A DNA stretch of 64,000 nt from an uncultured Lachnospiraceae bacterium (GTDB lineage Bacteria; Bacillota; Clostridia; Lachnospirales; Lachnospiraceae), in contig CACZJZ010000006.1 of the NCBI GenBank assembly GCA_902781655.1, forward strand, positions 124,001 through 188,000, written 5' to 3'. Below the pieces are notes generated by a model, which did no database searches, was not told the DNA's origin, and was given only the letters and a program-made list of their open reading frames with translations. Positions within the stretch are counted from its first letter, which is position 1. Each line of letters opens with the position of its first letter. A program made the translations under genes and the position numbers. Shown here piece after piece: positions 27,701 through 35,451 of the stretch.

Positions 27701-27940
27701 GATCAGATTCAGAGCAGCGGCTCATCCATTCACCCGGATGTGATGTTCATCGATGAAGGATTTGGATCACTGGATGAGCATGCAAGGAATGAAGCTGTCC
27801 GTATTCTGCAGCATATGTCTGGCGAGCACCGAATGATCGGCATTATTTCTCATGTCACGGAACTCAGGCAGCAGATCGAAGATCAGCTGGTGGTCACCAA
27901 GGATGAAAGAGGGAGTCATGTCCACTGGGAGATCAGTTGA
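24722..27940 (+). CDS. sbcC: Exonuclease subunit SbcC (Rad50 homologue)
   Basis: A 1072-residue SMC-like ATPase. Walker A GDTGAGKS lies at 34-41. Two long coiled-coil arms rich in Ala, Glu, Arg and Gln surround the zinc-hook motif CPVC (Cys537 and Cys540, in GEPCPVCGSREHP). The C-terminal head holds the signature LSGGES and Walker B VMFIDEGFGSLDE. GGGGAGG lies six bases before the ATG. It regulates SbcD nuclease activity and bridges DNA ends. Confidence 0.95.
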   Translation: MKPRLLILQAFGSYGERTAIDFTKPNQNLFLITGDTGAGKSTIFDAMVFALYGETGSKFDSRSGEELQSQFCDVNQEPFVEFTFTEMEGGREEQYTVNRVPRHIRAKKKGSGFLEVSGQVSLTMPDGSVYPPKETNEKLIQIVGLTRDQFMQVGMIAQGEFMELLRAKSDEKKVIFRKLFQTQIYQEAVEELAGRRRAVQAELDALYAALRAETGHVVIPDDYGRAKELAELTAKLSAAARPAADEVERFLEGLADLTSWLEETAGQLRREEERARVQAEQARDALVRGTGVHARYETLRRARETYEALAAEREQAEEDARTADAVQKAFEVRNVYLRFEDSQRTLMALRNEKARLQKAVPELTLRSREAGQKAENAAADREKAAAGLTQVQQRTEQALRIFSQIKELREKEEIAGKKEREAAGRLAEAVRKRKDFEKKTAAWRREEASLQGADAAYIALRASLQGIGGLLEETKQAYGADMEAARQKEQAEQAASAYRRAELAYRDARSRYDAERHTFLAGQAGILAMELREGEPCPVCGSREHPSPCRPVDGQEPVTREELDALQKDADRLAREQENASSRCRAAMDLLTEKERTADAAISALTEHLRQQNEVCGLSEHPASFASRREAARKAEEALLDRQKTLQLRAKDREKEMKRLTILREALTGADAALQKLREEESTAAEERQQESLALAHAKSALEALQGQTAFDSEESAVRARQQAEKVANSTEAAYRDADLEKTSALTELEKTRSLLERNSLQEPEQERVCDSRRSEYEASLEHLHITEAEWQKLTSRHTPQDADRLRSQTAAYERSLAAADGSLRAAEQAVRGTERPDLEALRSASGEAASRWEALQESRTGRNAAWTADRQVLMRVRERWGAREKKSREYQKLDTLYGLLAGRVSGSRMDIETFVQRYYLERILRAANTRFFELSGGQFALRMSELSQAGEGRNRGLDLIVYSYVTGKTREIRTLSGGESFMAALSLALGMSDQIQSSGSSIHPDVMFIDEGFGSLDEHARNEAVRILQHMSGEHRMIGIISHVTELRQQIEDQLVVTKDERGSHVHWEIS

Positions 27941-28037
27941 ACACCAGAGAACGGTTTTGGTTATAATGCTGAAAATTCCATGGCATTTTGGTATGAAATA
28001 CCGAAGAACACGATGAATACGTGCTCTTTACGTGTCA

Positions 28038-28093
28038 AACTCCGCTCCAGGAAAAGGAATGGTTTTCCTTGCTCCGGAGCGGGGTTGTTTTTA
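28038..28093 (+). terminator. Rho-independent terminator after sbcDC
   Basis: The outer arms 28038-28048 and 28076-28086 pair over 11 bp (one G-U). An inner 7-bp stem (AGGAAAA with TTTTCCT) extends the hairpin, and GTTTTTATAA follows. Confidence 0.8.
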
Positions 28094-28399
28094 TAATCAA
28101 TGCATGCCGGAATGTCAGACGTCCGGAAGTCTGGCGTTTCCGTTTGAAGATCGGAATTATCTACCATCAAAAATCGCTTATTTTTCTCTATAAGGCAGAG
28201 CTCTTCTGCCGCAGTCTTCCGATCAGACTGGGATATCACAAAACTGCAACGCATGGTAAACAAAGAACGGTGCGCGGGAAAGGATCAGCCAGCCTGGCCT
28301 TTGTAAGCGCACAGGCAGTCCGCATCAGAGAAAGAGGAAGGGCCGCGTATGCCAGGATGGCCGGTCCCTGTTTCTTTCTGTGCGGAAAAGGAGGCAGGG
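28094..28399 (+). other. Intergenic region before the coiled-coil protein gene
   Basis: No convincing gene is visible in these 300 bp. Two short hairpins are possible (CAGAC/GTCTG near 28117-28134 and GGCAGA/TCTGCC near 28193-28210). No clear sigma-A promoter with correct spacing was found. The sequence ends at the AAGGAGG ribosome binding site of the next gene (28388-28394). Confidence 0.4.
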
Positions 28400-29995
28400 A
28401 TGATAGAGTTTACGCCGGAGCGGGATCAGAGCAATTGGAGAACAGCAGAGAGCGCAGCAGAAGGACATGACGTGAGCGCTGGCAGCGATGGAAACGGGAG
28501 AAGGCTGACCGCAGTCATTCTGTGCTGTATTGCCGCCTTGTCTGTCGGCATCGGATGCTGGTCCGTTTTCAGGACAACCGGAGCCGGAGAGAGCGCTGCG
28601 GCAGAGGCAAATCTGAATCTGGGAGGAAGAATCACAGACCGGATTGATGATGTCAATGATGCGCTGGAGGATCAGGACAAGCTTCTGAGGGAGACACAGC
28701 AGCTGGTTCAAAACTCGGAGAGCCATTACGAGGAGATCGGGCGTGTCCTTGAGGAGATACAGAGTCAGATTGACGCGTTTGAGCAAGTGTCCGGCCTCGA
28801 AACGTCCGGAACGTCGGGCGGGAATGGACGGGAAGTCAGCGCAGAGCTGACCACGCCGGTGAGCGGGGAAATTGATTCTGAGGCGCGCGCAGAGCTGTCC
28901 GGAGCAGTGGACCGCCTGAATACGCAGATCAGGGGTTTGATTCAGAAAACAAACCAGGCAAAAGAATCGTCGGCAGTACTCGAAGCGGAGCTTCAGGAGG
29001 CACAGCGGACGGCTTCCGCGGAACGGAAGGATTTTGCAGGGGCCAGCCAGAACCAGGCGAAAGAGCTGGACAGCAGTCTGAGCACCATGCGGGAGAGTCT
29101 CAACAGTCGATATCAGACCTACCGGCGGGATTATGAGGCTTTGAATCAGGCGCTGACCGGATTCAAAACGTCACTTGTCGGCATGATTGAGGAATTTGAG
29201 GCGAAGGATGGAGCGCAATATCAAAGTCTGACAGCACTGCTGAGCAGCACGGGCGCTGCGGTGACCGATTCTGTGGATACACATCAGAGGGAGATCAGCG
29301 CCCTGCTCGGGCGGGAACAGGAACAACTTGCGGATGTTCTGAGGGATGGCACCAGGGAGATCGTGGAGACGCAGCAGGAATCTTTTTCTGTGTTGGAAGA
29401 GCATCTTGCCAGCCTGACGCAGATGGAGGAAGAGCTGGGAGAAAAATACAGTTCGGACCATACGGAGCACACGCAATATCTTGAACAGATTTTGTCAAAA
29501 TCCAATTATACAGCGGAGCAGACGGATGCCCTCTTAGCTGCTTTTCAGACCTATCAGGAAACAGAGGAGGGAAGGAATGATGCATGGATTCAATTGACTG
29601 ACCGGATTACTCAACTGACAGACCTGGTCGGTAAAATGGAACAGGGCATGGAATCTGTTCTTCTCGTGGAGAGCGACAGCAGGAAAATGCTGATTGCCGC
29701 GCTACGCGAAAAGCAGGTCGTTCTGGATGACAGTGCTACGTTCGAGGACATTCGGGATGGCATATTATCCATCGCGTCGGCAGATCCTACTCTGTCTGAA
29801 GAAAGCGGGGAACATCCGGAAGGCCGGCGGAACGCAACAGGTCAGCAAGCGGCGGAGAAGATGGATGCTGAAGGAGGGGATCACGCTGCGAAGGACGATT
29901 CCTCAGACATCCGGGCTTCGGAATATTCAGGAAAAGCGAAGGGATACCTGGAGCAGGGCAATGTCAGCGCACTCCTCTCCCGCGGCAGCAGGTGA
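28400..29995 (+). CDS. Membrane-anchored coiled-coil protein of unknown function
   Basis: I do not recognise a characterised family. The ATG at 28400 has a perfect AAGGAGG five bases upstream, giving 531 residues; an in-frame ATG at 28349 lacks a site. A short polar N terminus, one membrane helix (about 36-57) and a long extracytoplasmic segment with heptad-like Gln/Glu/Leu-rich helices (75-420) are visible. Near 427-458 a segment with the pattern LIAALREKQV ... TFEDIRDGILSI resembles short motifs I associate with phage tail-fibre-like and clostridial surface proteins. A charged tail ends the protein. Its neighbours, sbcC and a DUF815 ATPase, give no functional clue. Confidence 0.75.
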   Translation: MIEFTPERDQSNWRTAESAAEGHDVSAGSDGNGRRLTAVILCCIAALSVGIGCWSVFRTTGAGESAAAEANLNLGGRITDRIDDVNDALEDQDKLLRETQQLVQNSESHYEEIGRVLEEIQSQIDAFEQVSGLETSGTSGGNGREVSAELTTPVSGEIDSEARAELSGAVDRLNTQIRGLIQKTNQAKESSAVLEAELQEAQRTASAERKDFAGASQNQAKELDSSLSTMRESLNSRYQTYRRDYEALNQALTGFKTSLVGMIEEFEAKDGAQYQSLTALLSSTGAAVTDSVDTHQREISALLGREQEQLADVLRDGTREIVETQQESFSVLEEHLASLTQMEEELGEKYSSDHTEHTQYLEQILSKSNYTAEQTDALLAAFQTYQETEEGRNDAWIQLTDRITQLTDLVGKMEQGMESVLLVESDSRKMLIAALREKQVVLDDSATFEDIRDGILSIASADPTLSEESGEHPEGRRNATGQQAAEKMDAEGGDHAAKDDSSDIRASEYSGKAKGYLEQGNVSALLSRGSR

Positions 29996-30125
29996 AGGTG
30001 CTATAAAGCTACACATTTGGACAATATAGGCGATTTCTTTGGGCAGAAGCTGGTGAGATTTGCCCCTTCTGATGCGTTTATCATGTTATACTGGCGGAGT
30101 GATATAAAACATCAGGAGGATAACT

Positions 30126-31472
30126 ATGTACCGTCTGACTTCCAAGCTGATCATTTACCGCTGTATCAAAGACGACGCCGGATCAGGCTGCGACAGCATC
30201 CTTTTCCGGCTTTCCGATATATGTCGGCGTTTCCGCACAGGGGAATATGAAAAGGAAGCGCTGATCACAGAGATTCTGACACAGATCAATTATCTGCTGG
30301 ACATGGCGACCAGATACGGGTTTGATGACAATCTGTGGCACAATTATCTGGCATATCTGCTCGCCATGACAGAAACACCGTTTACTCTGGTCTCTGAAAA
30401 GGTCGGGGCGAACGAGGGCTCGGTCAACCAGTTTGCCATGAATGACCTGGATATTTTCAGACAGTTGTTCGATTATGACTTTTCGGATATAGAGCGGGAA
30501 CTGGGAATTACCTGCTTTTCTGTCATTGAGCATTACACGGCTGTGGCAAAGAGGGAACGATTTTACAATAAAAGCGTCAGCGACAAGGTGAAGGAACTAA
30601 GCCGCGCCATTGAACAGTCCAGCTCCACGGAAGCCGTCTATCAGGCGGTGACGGAATTCTACCGCAGGTATGGAGTCGGCAAATTCGGCCTCAATAAGGC
30701 GTTTCGCGTCAACCCGGACAGCCCGGACCTTCTCGAGCCAATTACTGCCACGGGCGATACAGTGCTTGACGACCTGGTCGGATATGAGCCGCAGAAGGAG
30801 AAGCTGGTGCGGAATACTGAGGCTTTTGTTGACGGGAGAAAGGCCAACAATGTCCTGCTGTACGGAGATGCCGGGACGGGAAAGTCCACCAGCATCAAGG
30901 CAATTCTGAACCAATATTATGGGCGCGGGCTGCGGATGATCGAGATATACAAGCATGAATTTGAGTATCTGGCAAGGATTATCTCTGAGGTTAAGAATCG
31001 CAATTACCGCTTTATTATCTATATGGATGACCTTTCCTTTGAAGAATTTGAGGTGGAGTACAAATATCTGAAAGCGGTAATTGAGGGCGGACTGGAACCG
31101 AGACCGGAAAATGTACTGATTTATGCCACAAGCAACCGCAGACATCTGATCCGGGAGACCTGGAATGACCGAAGCGACCAGGACGAGGATCTGCACCGGT
31201 CCGATACGGTTCAGGAAAAGCTCTCTCTTGCAGATCGGTTTGGCGTGACCATCGGCTTTTTCCGTCCGACGCCAAAGGAATATATGGATATTGTGGAACA
31301 GCTGGCATCCAGATATCCGCAGATTACGCTGTCCGGAGAGGCACTCCGGGCGGAGGCGAATCGCTGGGAACTTCATCATGGGGGATATTCAGGACGGACT
31401 GCCCAGCAGTTTATCGCCTATCTGCTGGGACAAATGCCGGATGGGCAGGAGACACCCAATGGCCGGGTGTAA
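30126..31472 (+). CDS. DUF815-family AAA+ ATPase
   Basis: A 448-residue protein with a helical N-terminal region and a C-terminal AAA module of the DUF815 family. Walker A is GDAGTGKS at 247-254, Walker B is [14 protein letters not shown], and sensor elements follow ([18 protein letters not shown], then the [20 protein letters not shown] segment). DUF815 proteins are widespread but uncharacterised to my knowledge. AGGAGG lies six bases before the ATG. It is probably transcribed alone or from the upstream coiled-coil gene; a good promoter in the 130-bp gap was not found. Confidence 0.9.
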   Translation: MYRLTSKLIIYRCIKDDAGSGCDSILFRLSDICRRFRTGEYEKEALITEILTQINYLLDMATRYGFDDNLWHNYLAYLLAMTETPFTLVSEKVGANEGSVNQFAMNDLDIFRQLFDYDFSDIERELGITCFSVIEHYTAVAKRERFYNKSVSDKVKELSRAIEQSSSTEAVYQAVTEFYRRYGVGKFGLNKAFRVNPDSPDLLEPITATGDTVLDDLVGYEPQKEKLVRNTEAFVDGRKANNVLLYGDAGTGKSTSIKAILNQYYGRGLRMIEIYKHEFEYLARIISEVKNRNYRFIIYMDDLSFEEFEVEYKYLKAVIEGGLEPRPENVLIYATSNRRHLIRETWNDRSDQDEDLHRSDTVQEKLSLADRFGVTIGFFRPTPKEYMDIVEQLASRYPQITLSGEALRAEANRWELHHGGYSGRTAQQFIAYLLGQMPDGQETPNGRV

Positions 31473-31498
31473 ATTAAGAAACTGAGTGTTAATTTTTT

Positions 31499-31518
31499 AT
31501 CAGGATGTACCTGATTTA
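31499..31518 (+). terminator. Weak terminator-like hairpin after the DUF815 gene
   Basis: ATCAGG and CCTGAT (31499-31504, 31510-31515) form a 6-bp stem with a 5-base loop followed by only TTT. A T-rich stretch precedes it. Confidence 0.35.
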
Positions 31519-31542
31519 GTACGTTTTTACGCGGCTTTTTTC

Positions 31543-31571
31543 TTGTATACAATTGCTGTTTTCCCTATAAT
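31543..31571 (+). promoter_or_regulatory. Predicted strong promoter of pta
   Basis: TTGTAT (31543-31548) and TATAAT (31566-31571) have a 17-bp spacer. The start near 31578 is followed by a perfect 6-bp hairpin (CCGGGC/GCCCGG, about 31585-31602) in the leader. Confidence 0.75.
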
Positions 31572-31628
31572 TAATTTGAATTCAGCCGGGCACGGCAGCC
31601 CGGAATTATATAAGAAAAGGGGAACATC

Positions 31629-32636
31629 ATGGCATTTATCGATGGAATCAAGGAAAAAGCAAAGAAGGACCGGAAGACAATTGTGCTGCCGGAGACCAAC
31701 GACAAGCGGACCCTGCAGGCGGCGAATGAAATCATCCGGGATGGCATCGCAGATTTGATCCTTGTCGGCGACGAGGAAAAAATTCTTGATGGTGCGAAAT
31801 GGCTGGATCTGGACTATCTGCAGCGTGTCAGGGTCATCAATCCGCAGACTACGCCGAAGCTGGATGAGTATGTCAATCTTCTTTATGAGACACGGAAGGC
31901 CAAGGGGATGACACCAGAAAAGGCGCGTGAGACACTCCTCTCGGATTATCTGACCTTTGGCGTTGTCATGGTTAAAAACAATGATGCGGACGGTATGGTG
32001 GCCGGGGCCTGCCATGCAACAGCTGACACGCTCCGCCCGGCACTGCAGATCCTGAGGACCGCGCCTGGCTGCAAACTGGTTTCCGGTTTCTTTATTCTGG
32101 ACGTGCCGAACTGTGAATATGGAGAGCATGGTACTTTTATTTTTGCAGATGCCGGCCTGAACCAGGATCCGGATTCGGAGCAGCTTGCGGCGATCGCCAA
32201 CAGTTCTGCGGAGAGTTTTCAGGAGCTGGTCGGTGCAAAACCGATTGTGGCGATGCTTTCTCATTCCACAAAGGGGTCGGCGAAGCATCCACTGGTGGAT
32301 AAGGTGGTCAATGCAACGAAGATCGCTCACGAACAGTATCCGAATCTTCTGGTAGACGGTGAACTGCAGGCGGATGCAGCGATTGTCCCCGAGGTGGCAA
32401 AGAGCAAGGCTCCGGGCAGCCCTGTGGCAGGGCGGGCTAATGTCCTGATTTTTCCGAATCTGGATGCCGGCAACAACTGCTACAAGCTGGTGCAGAGACT
32501 GGCCAAGGCAGACGCTTATGGACCGATGCTTCAGGGTATTGCAAAGCCGGTAAACGATCTCTCCAGAGGATGCAGCTGGCAGGACATCGTCGGCGTTGTT
32601 GCGCTGACCTGCGTACAGGCGCAGATGATTCATTGA
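31629..32636 (+). CDS. pta: Phosphate acetyltransferase
   Basis: A 335-residue Pta that interconverts acetyl-CoA and acetyl phosphate, the first step of acetate fermentation. The sequence is typical throughout: IVLPETNDKRTLQAA at the start, DGMVAGACHATADTLRPALQ, the FADAGLNQDPDSEQL segment, AMLSHSTKGSAKHPLVDKV and GELQADAAIVPEVA. Its length matches short-form bacterial Pta. It has its own promoter and AAGGGGA ribosome binding site. The acetate kinase gene often found next to it is not here. Confidence 0.97.
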   Translation: MAFIDGIKEKAKKDRKTIVLPETNDKRTLQAANEIIRDGIADLILVGDEEKILDGAKWLDLDYLQRVRVINPQTTPKLDEYVNLLYETRKAKGMTPEKARETLLSDYLTFGVVMVKNNDADGMVAGACHATADTLRPALQILRTAPGCKLVSGFFILDVPNCEYGEHGTFIFADAGLNQDPDSEQLAAIANSSAESFQELVGAKPIVAMLSHSTKGSAKHPLVDKVVNATKIAHEQYPNLLVDGELQADAAIVPEVAKSKAPGSPVAGRANVLIFPNLDAGNNCYKLVQRLAKADAYGPMLQGIAKPVNDLSRGCSWQDIVGVVALTCVQAQMIH

Positions 32637-32718
32637 GTGAGGCGACTGCACATTGGGCGGATTCCGGCAGAAATTACCACCGGATTAACACGGATGGTCA
32701 GATTCCAGAAGAATTTTA

Positions 32719-32747
32719 TTGACAGAGAATTATGGTGCCGTTATAAT
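32719..32747 (+). promoter_or_regulatory. Consensus sigma-A promoter of rpmF
   Basis: TTGACA (32719-32724) and TATAAT (32742-32747), both perfect, are separated by 17 bp. The start near 32754 leaves a leader of about 95 bases with a few short inverted repeats (TCCC/GGGA type) but no terminator-like signal. The pta-rpmF gap holds no other gene. Confidence 0.85.
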
Positions 32748-32848
32748 ACAATTTGTTTGTGACCATGTGACCCGTGGCCCTCGCTTTTCCCGGTTGGGAA
32801 CAGCATTAATCCCGATTTCGTGGGAATAGCTAAGGAGGTGTAAACGAG

Positions 32849-33031
32849 ATGTCCATCTGCCCTAAGAATAAATCTTCCAGAAGCCACAGAGACAAGAGAA
32901 GAGCAAATTGGAAAATGACTGCTCCGACTCTTGTGAAGTGCAGCAAGTGCGGCGAGCTGACGATGCCGCACAGAGTCTGCAAGAATTGCGGCACTTACAA
33001 TAAGAGAGAGGTTGTCAAGGTCGGCGATTGA
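32849..33031 (+). CDS. rpmF: 50S ribosomal protein L32
   Basis: A 60-residue L32. It has the basic N terminus (SICPKNKSSRSHRDKRRANW) and the zinc ribbon with two Cys pairs (CSKCGE and CKNCGT). AAGGAGGTG precedes the ATG. It is controlled by a consensus promoter and followed by a perfect terminator, so it is likely monocistronic even though plsX follows, as in many Bacillota. The usual partner gene for a DUF177/YceD protein is missing upstream. Confidence 0.98.
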   Translation: MSICPKNKSSRSHRDKRRANWKMTAPTLVKCSKCGELTMPHRVCKNCGTYNKREVVKVGD

Positions 33032-33119
33032 ACCCATTCCTGGCATATTCTGTAATTTCCGTTCCGGGAGAGCGAATCATCGTACTATCCTCAACGGAAG
33101 ATGAATTTTGGAAGAACAG

Positions 33120-33148
33120 CCGGTGCAGAGTACTCTGCACCGGTTTTT
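33120..33148 (+). terminator. Perfect palindromic terminator after rpmF
   Basis: A 24-bp perfect palindrome (33120-33143) able to form a hairpin of up to about 10 bp is followed directly by TTTTT. Confidence 0.9.
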
Positions 33149-33206
33149 ATATGTGCGGAGCGGGGCTGCTTTTGATTCCTGCAAATGGGAGCCGCTTTCT
33201 GATTTC

Positions 33207-33235
33207 TTGCAATCAGGGCACTGTTCTAGTATCAT
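33207..33235 (+). promoter_or_regulatory. Predicted promoter of the plsX operon
   Basis: TTGCAA (33207-33212) and TATCAT (33230-33235) have a 17-bp spacer. The predicted start is near 33242, so the in-frame ATG at 33239 cannot be the plsX start. Confidence 0.6.
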
Positions 33236-33258
33236 AGGATGACAATAGTGCCAATGGT

Positions 33259-33301
33259 CGGCGCCCACTTCTGCATATGCGCACCGTGGGCGCTGATTTT
33301 T
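33259..33301 (+). terminator. Terminator-like hairpin (candidate attenuator) in the plsX leader
   Basis: The arms 33259-33268 and 33286-33295 pair over 10 bp (one G-U) around a 17-base loop and are followed by ATTTTTG. It lies between the predicted promoter and the plsX ribosome binding site, so any terminator function would be regulatory. It lies downstream of the plsX promoter and is separate from the rpmF terminator. Confidence 0.55.
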
Positions 33302-33325
33302 GACATATCGAACGGAGGAAAATGG

Positions 33326-34378
33326 ATGGCAGAGATGATACGGGTCGCAGTTGATGCCATGGGCGGGGACAATGCACCGGGAGAAATCATCCGGGGTACG
33401 GCGGAGGCGCTGCGCAGGCAGGACCGCCTTGACATCACACTTGTGGGGCAGGAAGAAGTGATCCGGAGGGAGCTGTCTGCTCTTCCGGATTTGCCTCAGG
33501 AGAGGCTTCATGTTCATCCGGCCTCGGAAGTGATCGCCATGGCCGAGCCGCCCGTGCAGGCAATCACGAAGAAGAAAGACAGTTCCATCGTGCAGGGAAT
33601 GATGCTGGTCCGGCACGGAGAGTGCGATGCATTTGTTACCGCAGGAAGCTCCGGGGCTACCCTGGTGGGGGGCCAGCTTCTGATCGGCCGGATCAAGGGA
33701 ATTGAACGGGCGCCTTTTGCGCCGGTGCTGCCGACAAAACGCGGACCGGTCCTGCTCATTGACTGCGGCGCCAATGTGGATGCGCGGGCAAGCGAACTGG
33801 TGCAGTGGGGGCAGATGGGTTCCATTTATATGGAGAGTATTCTGGGCATCAGGAATCCGAGAGTTGCTCTTGCCAATATCGGAGCTGAAGATGACAAGGG
33901 AAATGCTCTCGTGAAGGAAACGATGCCGCTGATGAAGGCACTGAAGGACATTAATTTCACGGGGAGCGTCGAGGCGCGGGATGTTCCATACGGCGGCGCA
34001 GATGTCGTGGTCTGCGATGCCTTTACAGGGAACATGCTTCTCAAGATGTATGAAGGAACGGCGCATATGCTGCAGGAAGAGATCTCAGATGCGATCCGCC
34101 ACGGCGGTCCCCTGGCTCTGCTGGGAGGTCTGATGGTGAAGCCTGCGCTCAGGAAAACCCTGACAAAATTCAGTGTGCGGACTTACGGCGGAGCACCGAT
34201 GCTCGGATTAAACGGCCTGGTGGTGAAGGCGCATGGCAATGCAGACGCTGTCGTCTTTGCCCATGCGGTCGAGCAGTGCGTGGAATGGAAGGATAAGAAG
34301 ATCAACGATCAGTTCCGGGAGAAAATGAAGCTTGTGGACCGCACCAGGAAAAACACGGAGACGACATCGGCAGGTTGA
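33326..34378 (+). CDS. plsX: Phosphate acyltransferase PlsX
   Basis: PlsX converts acyl-ACP to acyl phosphate for phospholipid synthesis. The protein has 350 residues from the ATG that lies seven bases after GGAGG. Family features are RVAVDAMGGDNAPGEIIRG at the start, ITKKKDSSIVQGM, the FVTAGSSGATLVGG segment, VLLIDCGANVDARASEL and VVCDAFTGNMLLK. It heads a unit with acpP, rnc and smc and cooperates with the PlsY encoded at 52.6 kb. Confidence 0.95.
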   Translation: MAEMIRVAVDAMGGDNAPGEIIRGTAEALRRQDRLDITLVGQEEVIRRELSALPDLPQERLHVHPASEVIAMAEPPVQAITKKKDSSIVQGMMLVRHGECDAFVTAGSSGATLVGGQLLIGRIKGIERAPFAPVLPTKRGPVLLIDCGANVDARASELVQWGQMGSIYMESILGIRNPRVALANIGAEDDKGNALVKETMPLMKALKDINFTGSVEARDVPYGGADVVVCDAFTGNMLLKMYEGTAHMLQEEISDAIRHGGPLALLGGLMVKPALRKTLTKFSVRTYGGAPMLGLNGLVVKAHGNADAVVFAHAVEQCVEWKDKKINDQFREKMKLVDRTRKNTETTSAG

Positions 34379-34468
34379 TCGGAAGATTACCCTGGCATGA
34401 TGGACGGGTCGGCAGCGTTTCTGATTCACTGCCGGTATATGCAGCAGAGACTGCGGTGGGAGGAAATG

Positions 34469-34699
34469 ATGGAATTTGATAAACTGAAACACATTATTGC
34501 AGATGTTCTGAATGTAGATCCGGATGAGATTACGGAGGAGACGACGTTTACCGATGATCTTGGTGCGGATTCTCTCGACCTTTATCAGATTAAAATGGGA
34601 ATTGAGGAAGAATTTGCTCTGACCATTCCGGATGATAAGGTTGCAGGTGTCAAGACGGTTGGCGATGCACTGGCCATGATCAAAGAGGCGGTTGCATGA
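34469..34699 (+). CDS. acpP: Acyl carrier protein
   Basis: A 76-residue acidic carrier protein. The phosphopantetheine attachment serine is Ser35 in LGADSLDLYQIK. The ATG at 34469 is five bases from GGGAGG; an adjacent ATG three bases earlier is too close to the site. It shuttles acyl chains between fatty acid synthase, PlsX and other enzymes. The stop overlaps the rnc start. Confidence 0.97.
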   Translation: MEFDKLKHIIADVLNVDPDEITEETTFTDDLGADSLDLYQIKMGIEEEFALTIPDDKVAGVKTVGDALAMIKEAVA

Positions 34700-35451
34700 T
34701 GAGCCCGGTTCAGCCGGATATTCAGATTCTGGAGGATCGCATCGGCTATCAATTTCGCAACACCTATCTCCTGCAATGCGCTCTTACGCACACCAGCTTC
34801 GCCCATGAGCAGAAGATTCATACCTATGATGATTATGAGAGACTGGAGTTCCTCGGCGACGCAGTACTGGAGATGGTCTCAAGTGCTTTTCTGTACCGCT
34901 CTTATCCGGAGATGCGGGAAGGGGAGATGACCAAGCTGCGCTCCTCGCTGGTCTGCGAGCCTGCGCTGGCCTATTGCGCCAGGGATCTCCGGCTTGAGGA
35001 CTTTATTCGTCTTGGCAAGGGGGAAGAACTGTGCGGGGGGCGAAGCAAGGATTCGATTATTTCCGATGTCTGTGAGGCCTTGATCGGAGCTATGTATCTG
35101 GATTCCGGATCTGCGGAAGAACCAGAAAAATTTATTATGAAATATATTCTCTCAGATCTGGAGGGAAAGCTTCTGTTTTACGATGCAAAATCCATTCTGC
35201 AGGAAAAGGCGCAGGAGAAGGGCAGCCGGGTGCGGTATGAACTCCTGGATGAGCAGGGACCGGGACATGAGAAGACCTTTCGCGTCGCTGTCTTTCTGGA
35301 CGATACGAAGCTTGCGGAGGGAACAGGCAAATCCAAGAAACACGCGGAACAGCAGGCGGCCTATGAGGCGCTGAAAACGATGACGCCGGAATCAGGGACA
35401 CAGCCGGGCAATTCGGGAACAAGAGAAAAACGTGTATCTAAAATCAATTGA
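34696..35451 (+). CDS. rnc: Ribonuclease III
   Basis: A 251-residue double-strand-specific RNase. The signature ERLEFLGDAVLE at 48-59 holds catalytic acidic residues, with the second acidic cluster in SDVCEALIGAMYLD. The C-terminal double-stranded RNA-binding domain contains AKSILQEKAQEKG and GTGKSKKHAEQQAAYEAL. It processes rRNA and structured mRNAs. It overlaps acpP by 4 bp and smc by 20 bp, indicating coupling. Confidence 0.96.
   Translation: MMSPVQPDIQILEDRIGYQFRNTYLLQCALTHTSFAHEQKIHTYDDYERLEFLGDAVLEMVSSAFLYRSYPEMREGEMTKLRSSLVCEPALAYCARDLRLEDFIRLGKGEELCGGRSKDSIISDVCEALIGAMYLDSGSAEEPEKFIMKYILSDLEGKLLFYDAKSILQEKAQEKGSRVRYELLDEQGPGHEKTFRVAVFLDDTKLAEGTGKSKKHAEQQAAYEALKTMTPESGTQPGNSGTREKRVSKIN

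Noticed and set aside
33239-33325. N-terminal extension of plsX from the ATG at 33239
   Set aside because: It overlaps the predicted transcription start and contains the terminator-like hairpin; family alignment begins at 33326.
33150-33325. FapR operator before plsX
   Set aside because: No palindrome resembling the known FapR site could be found.
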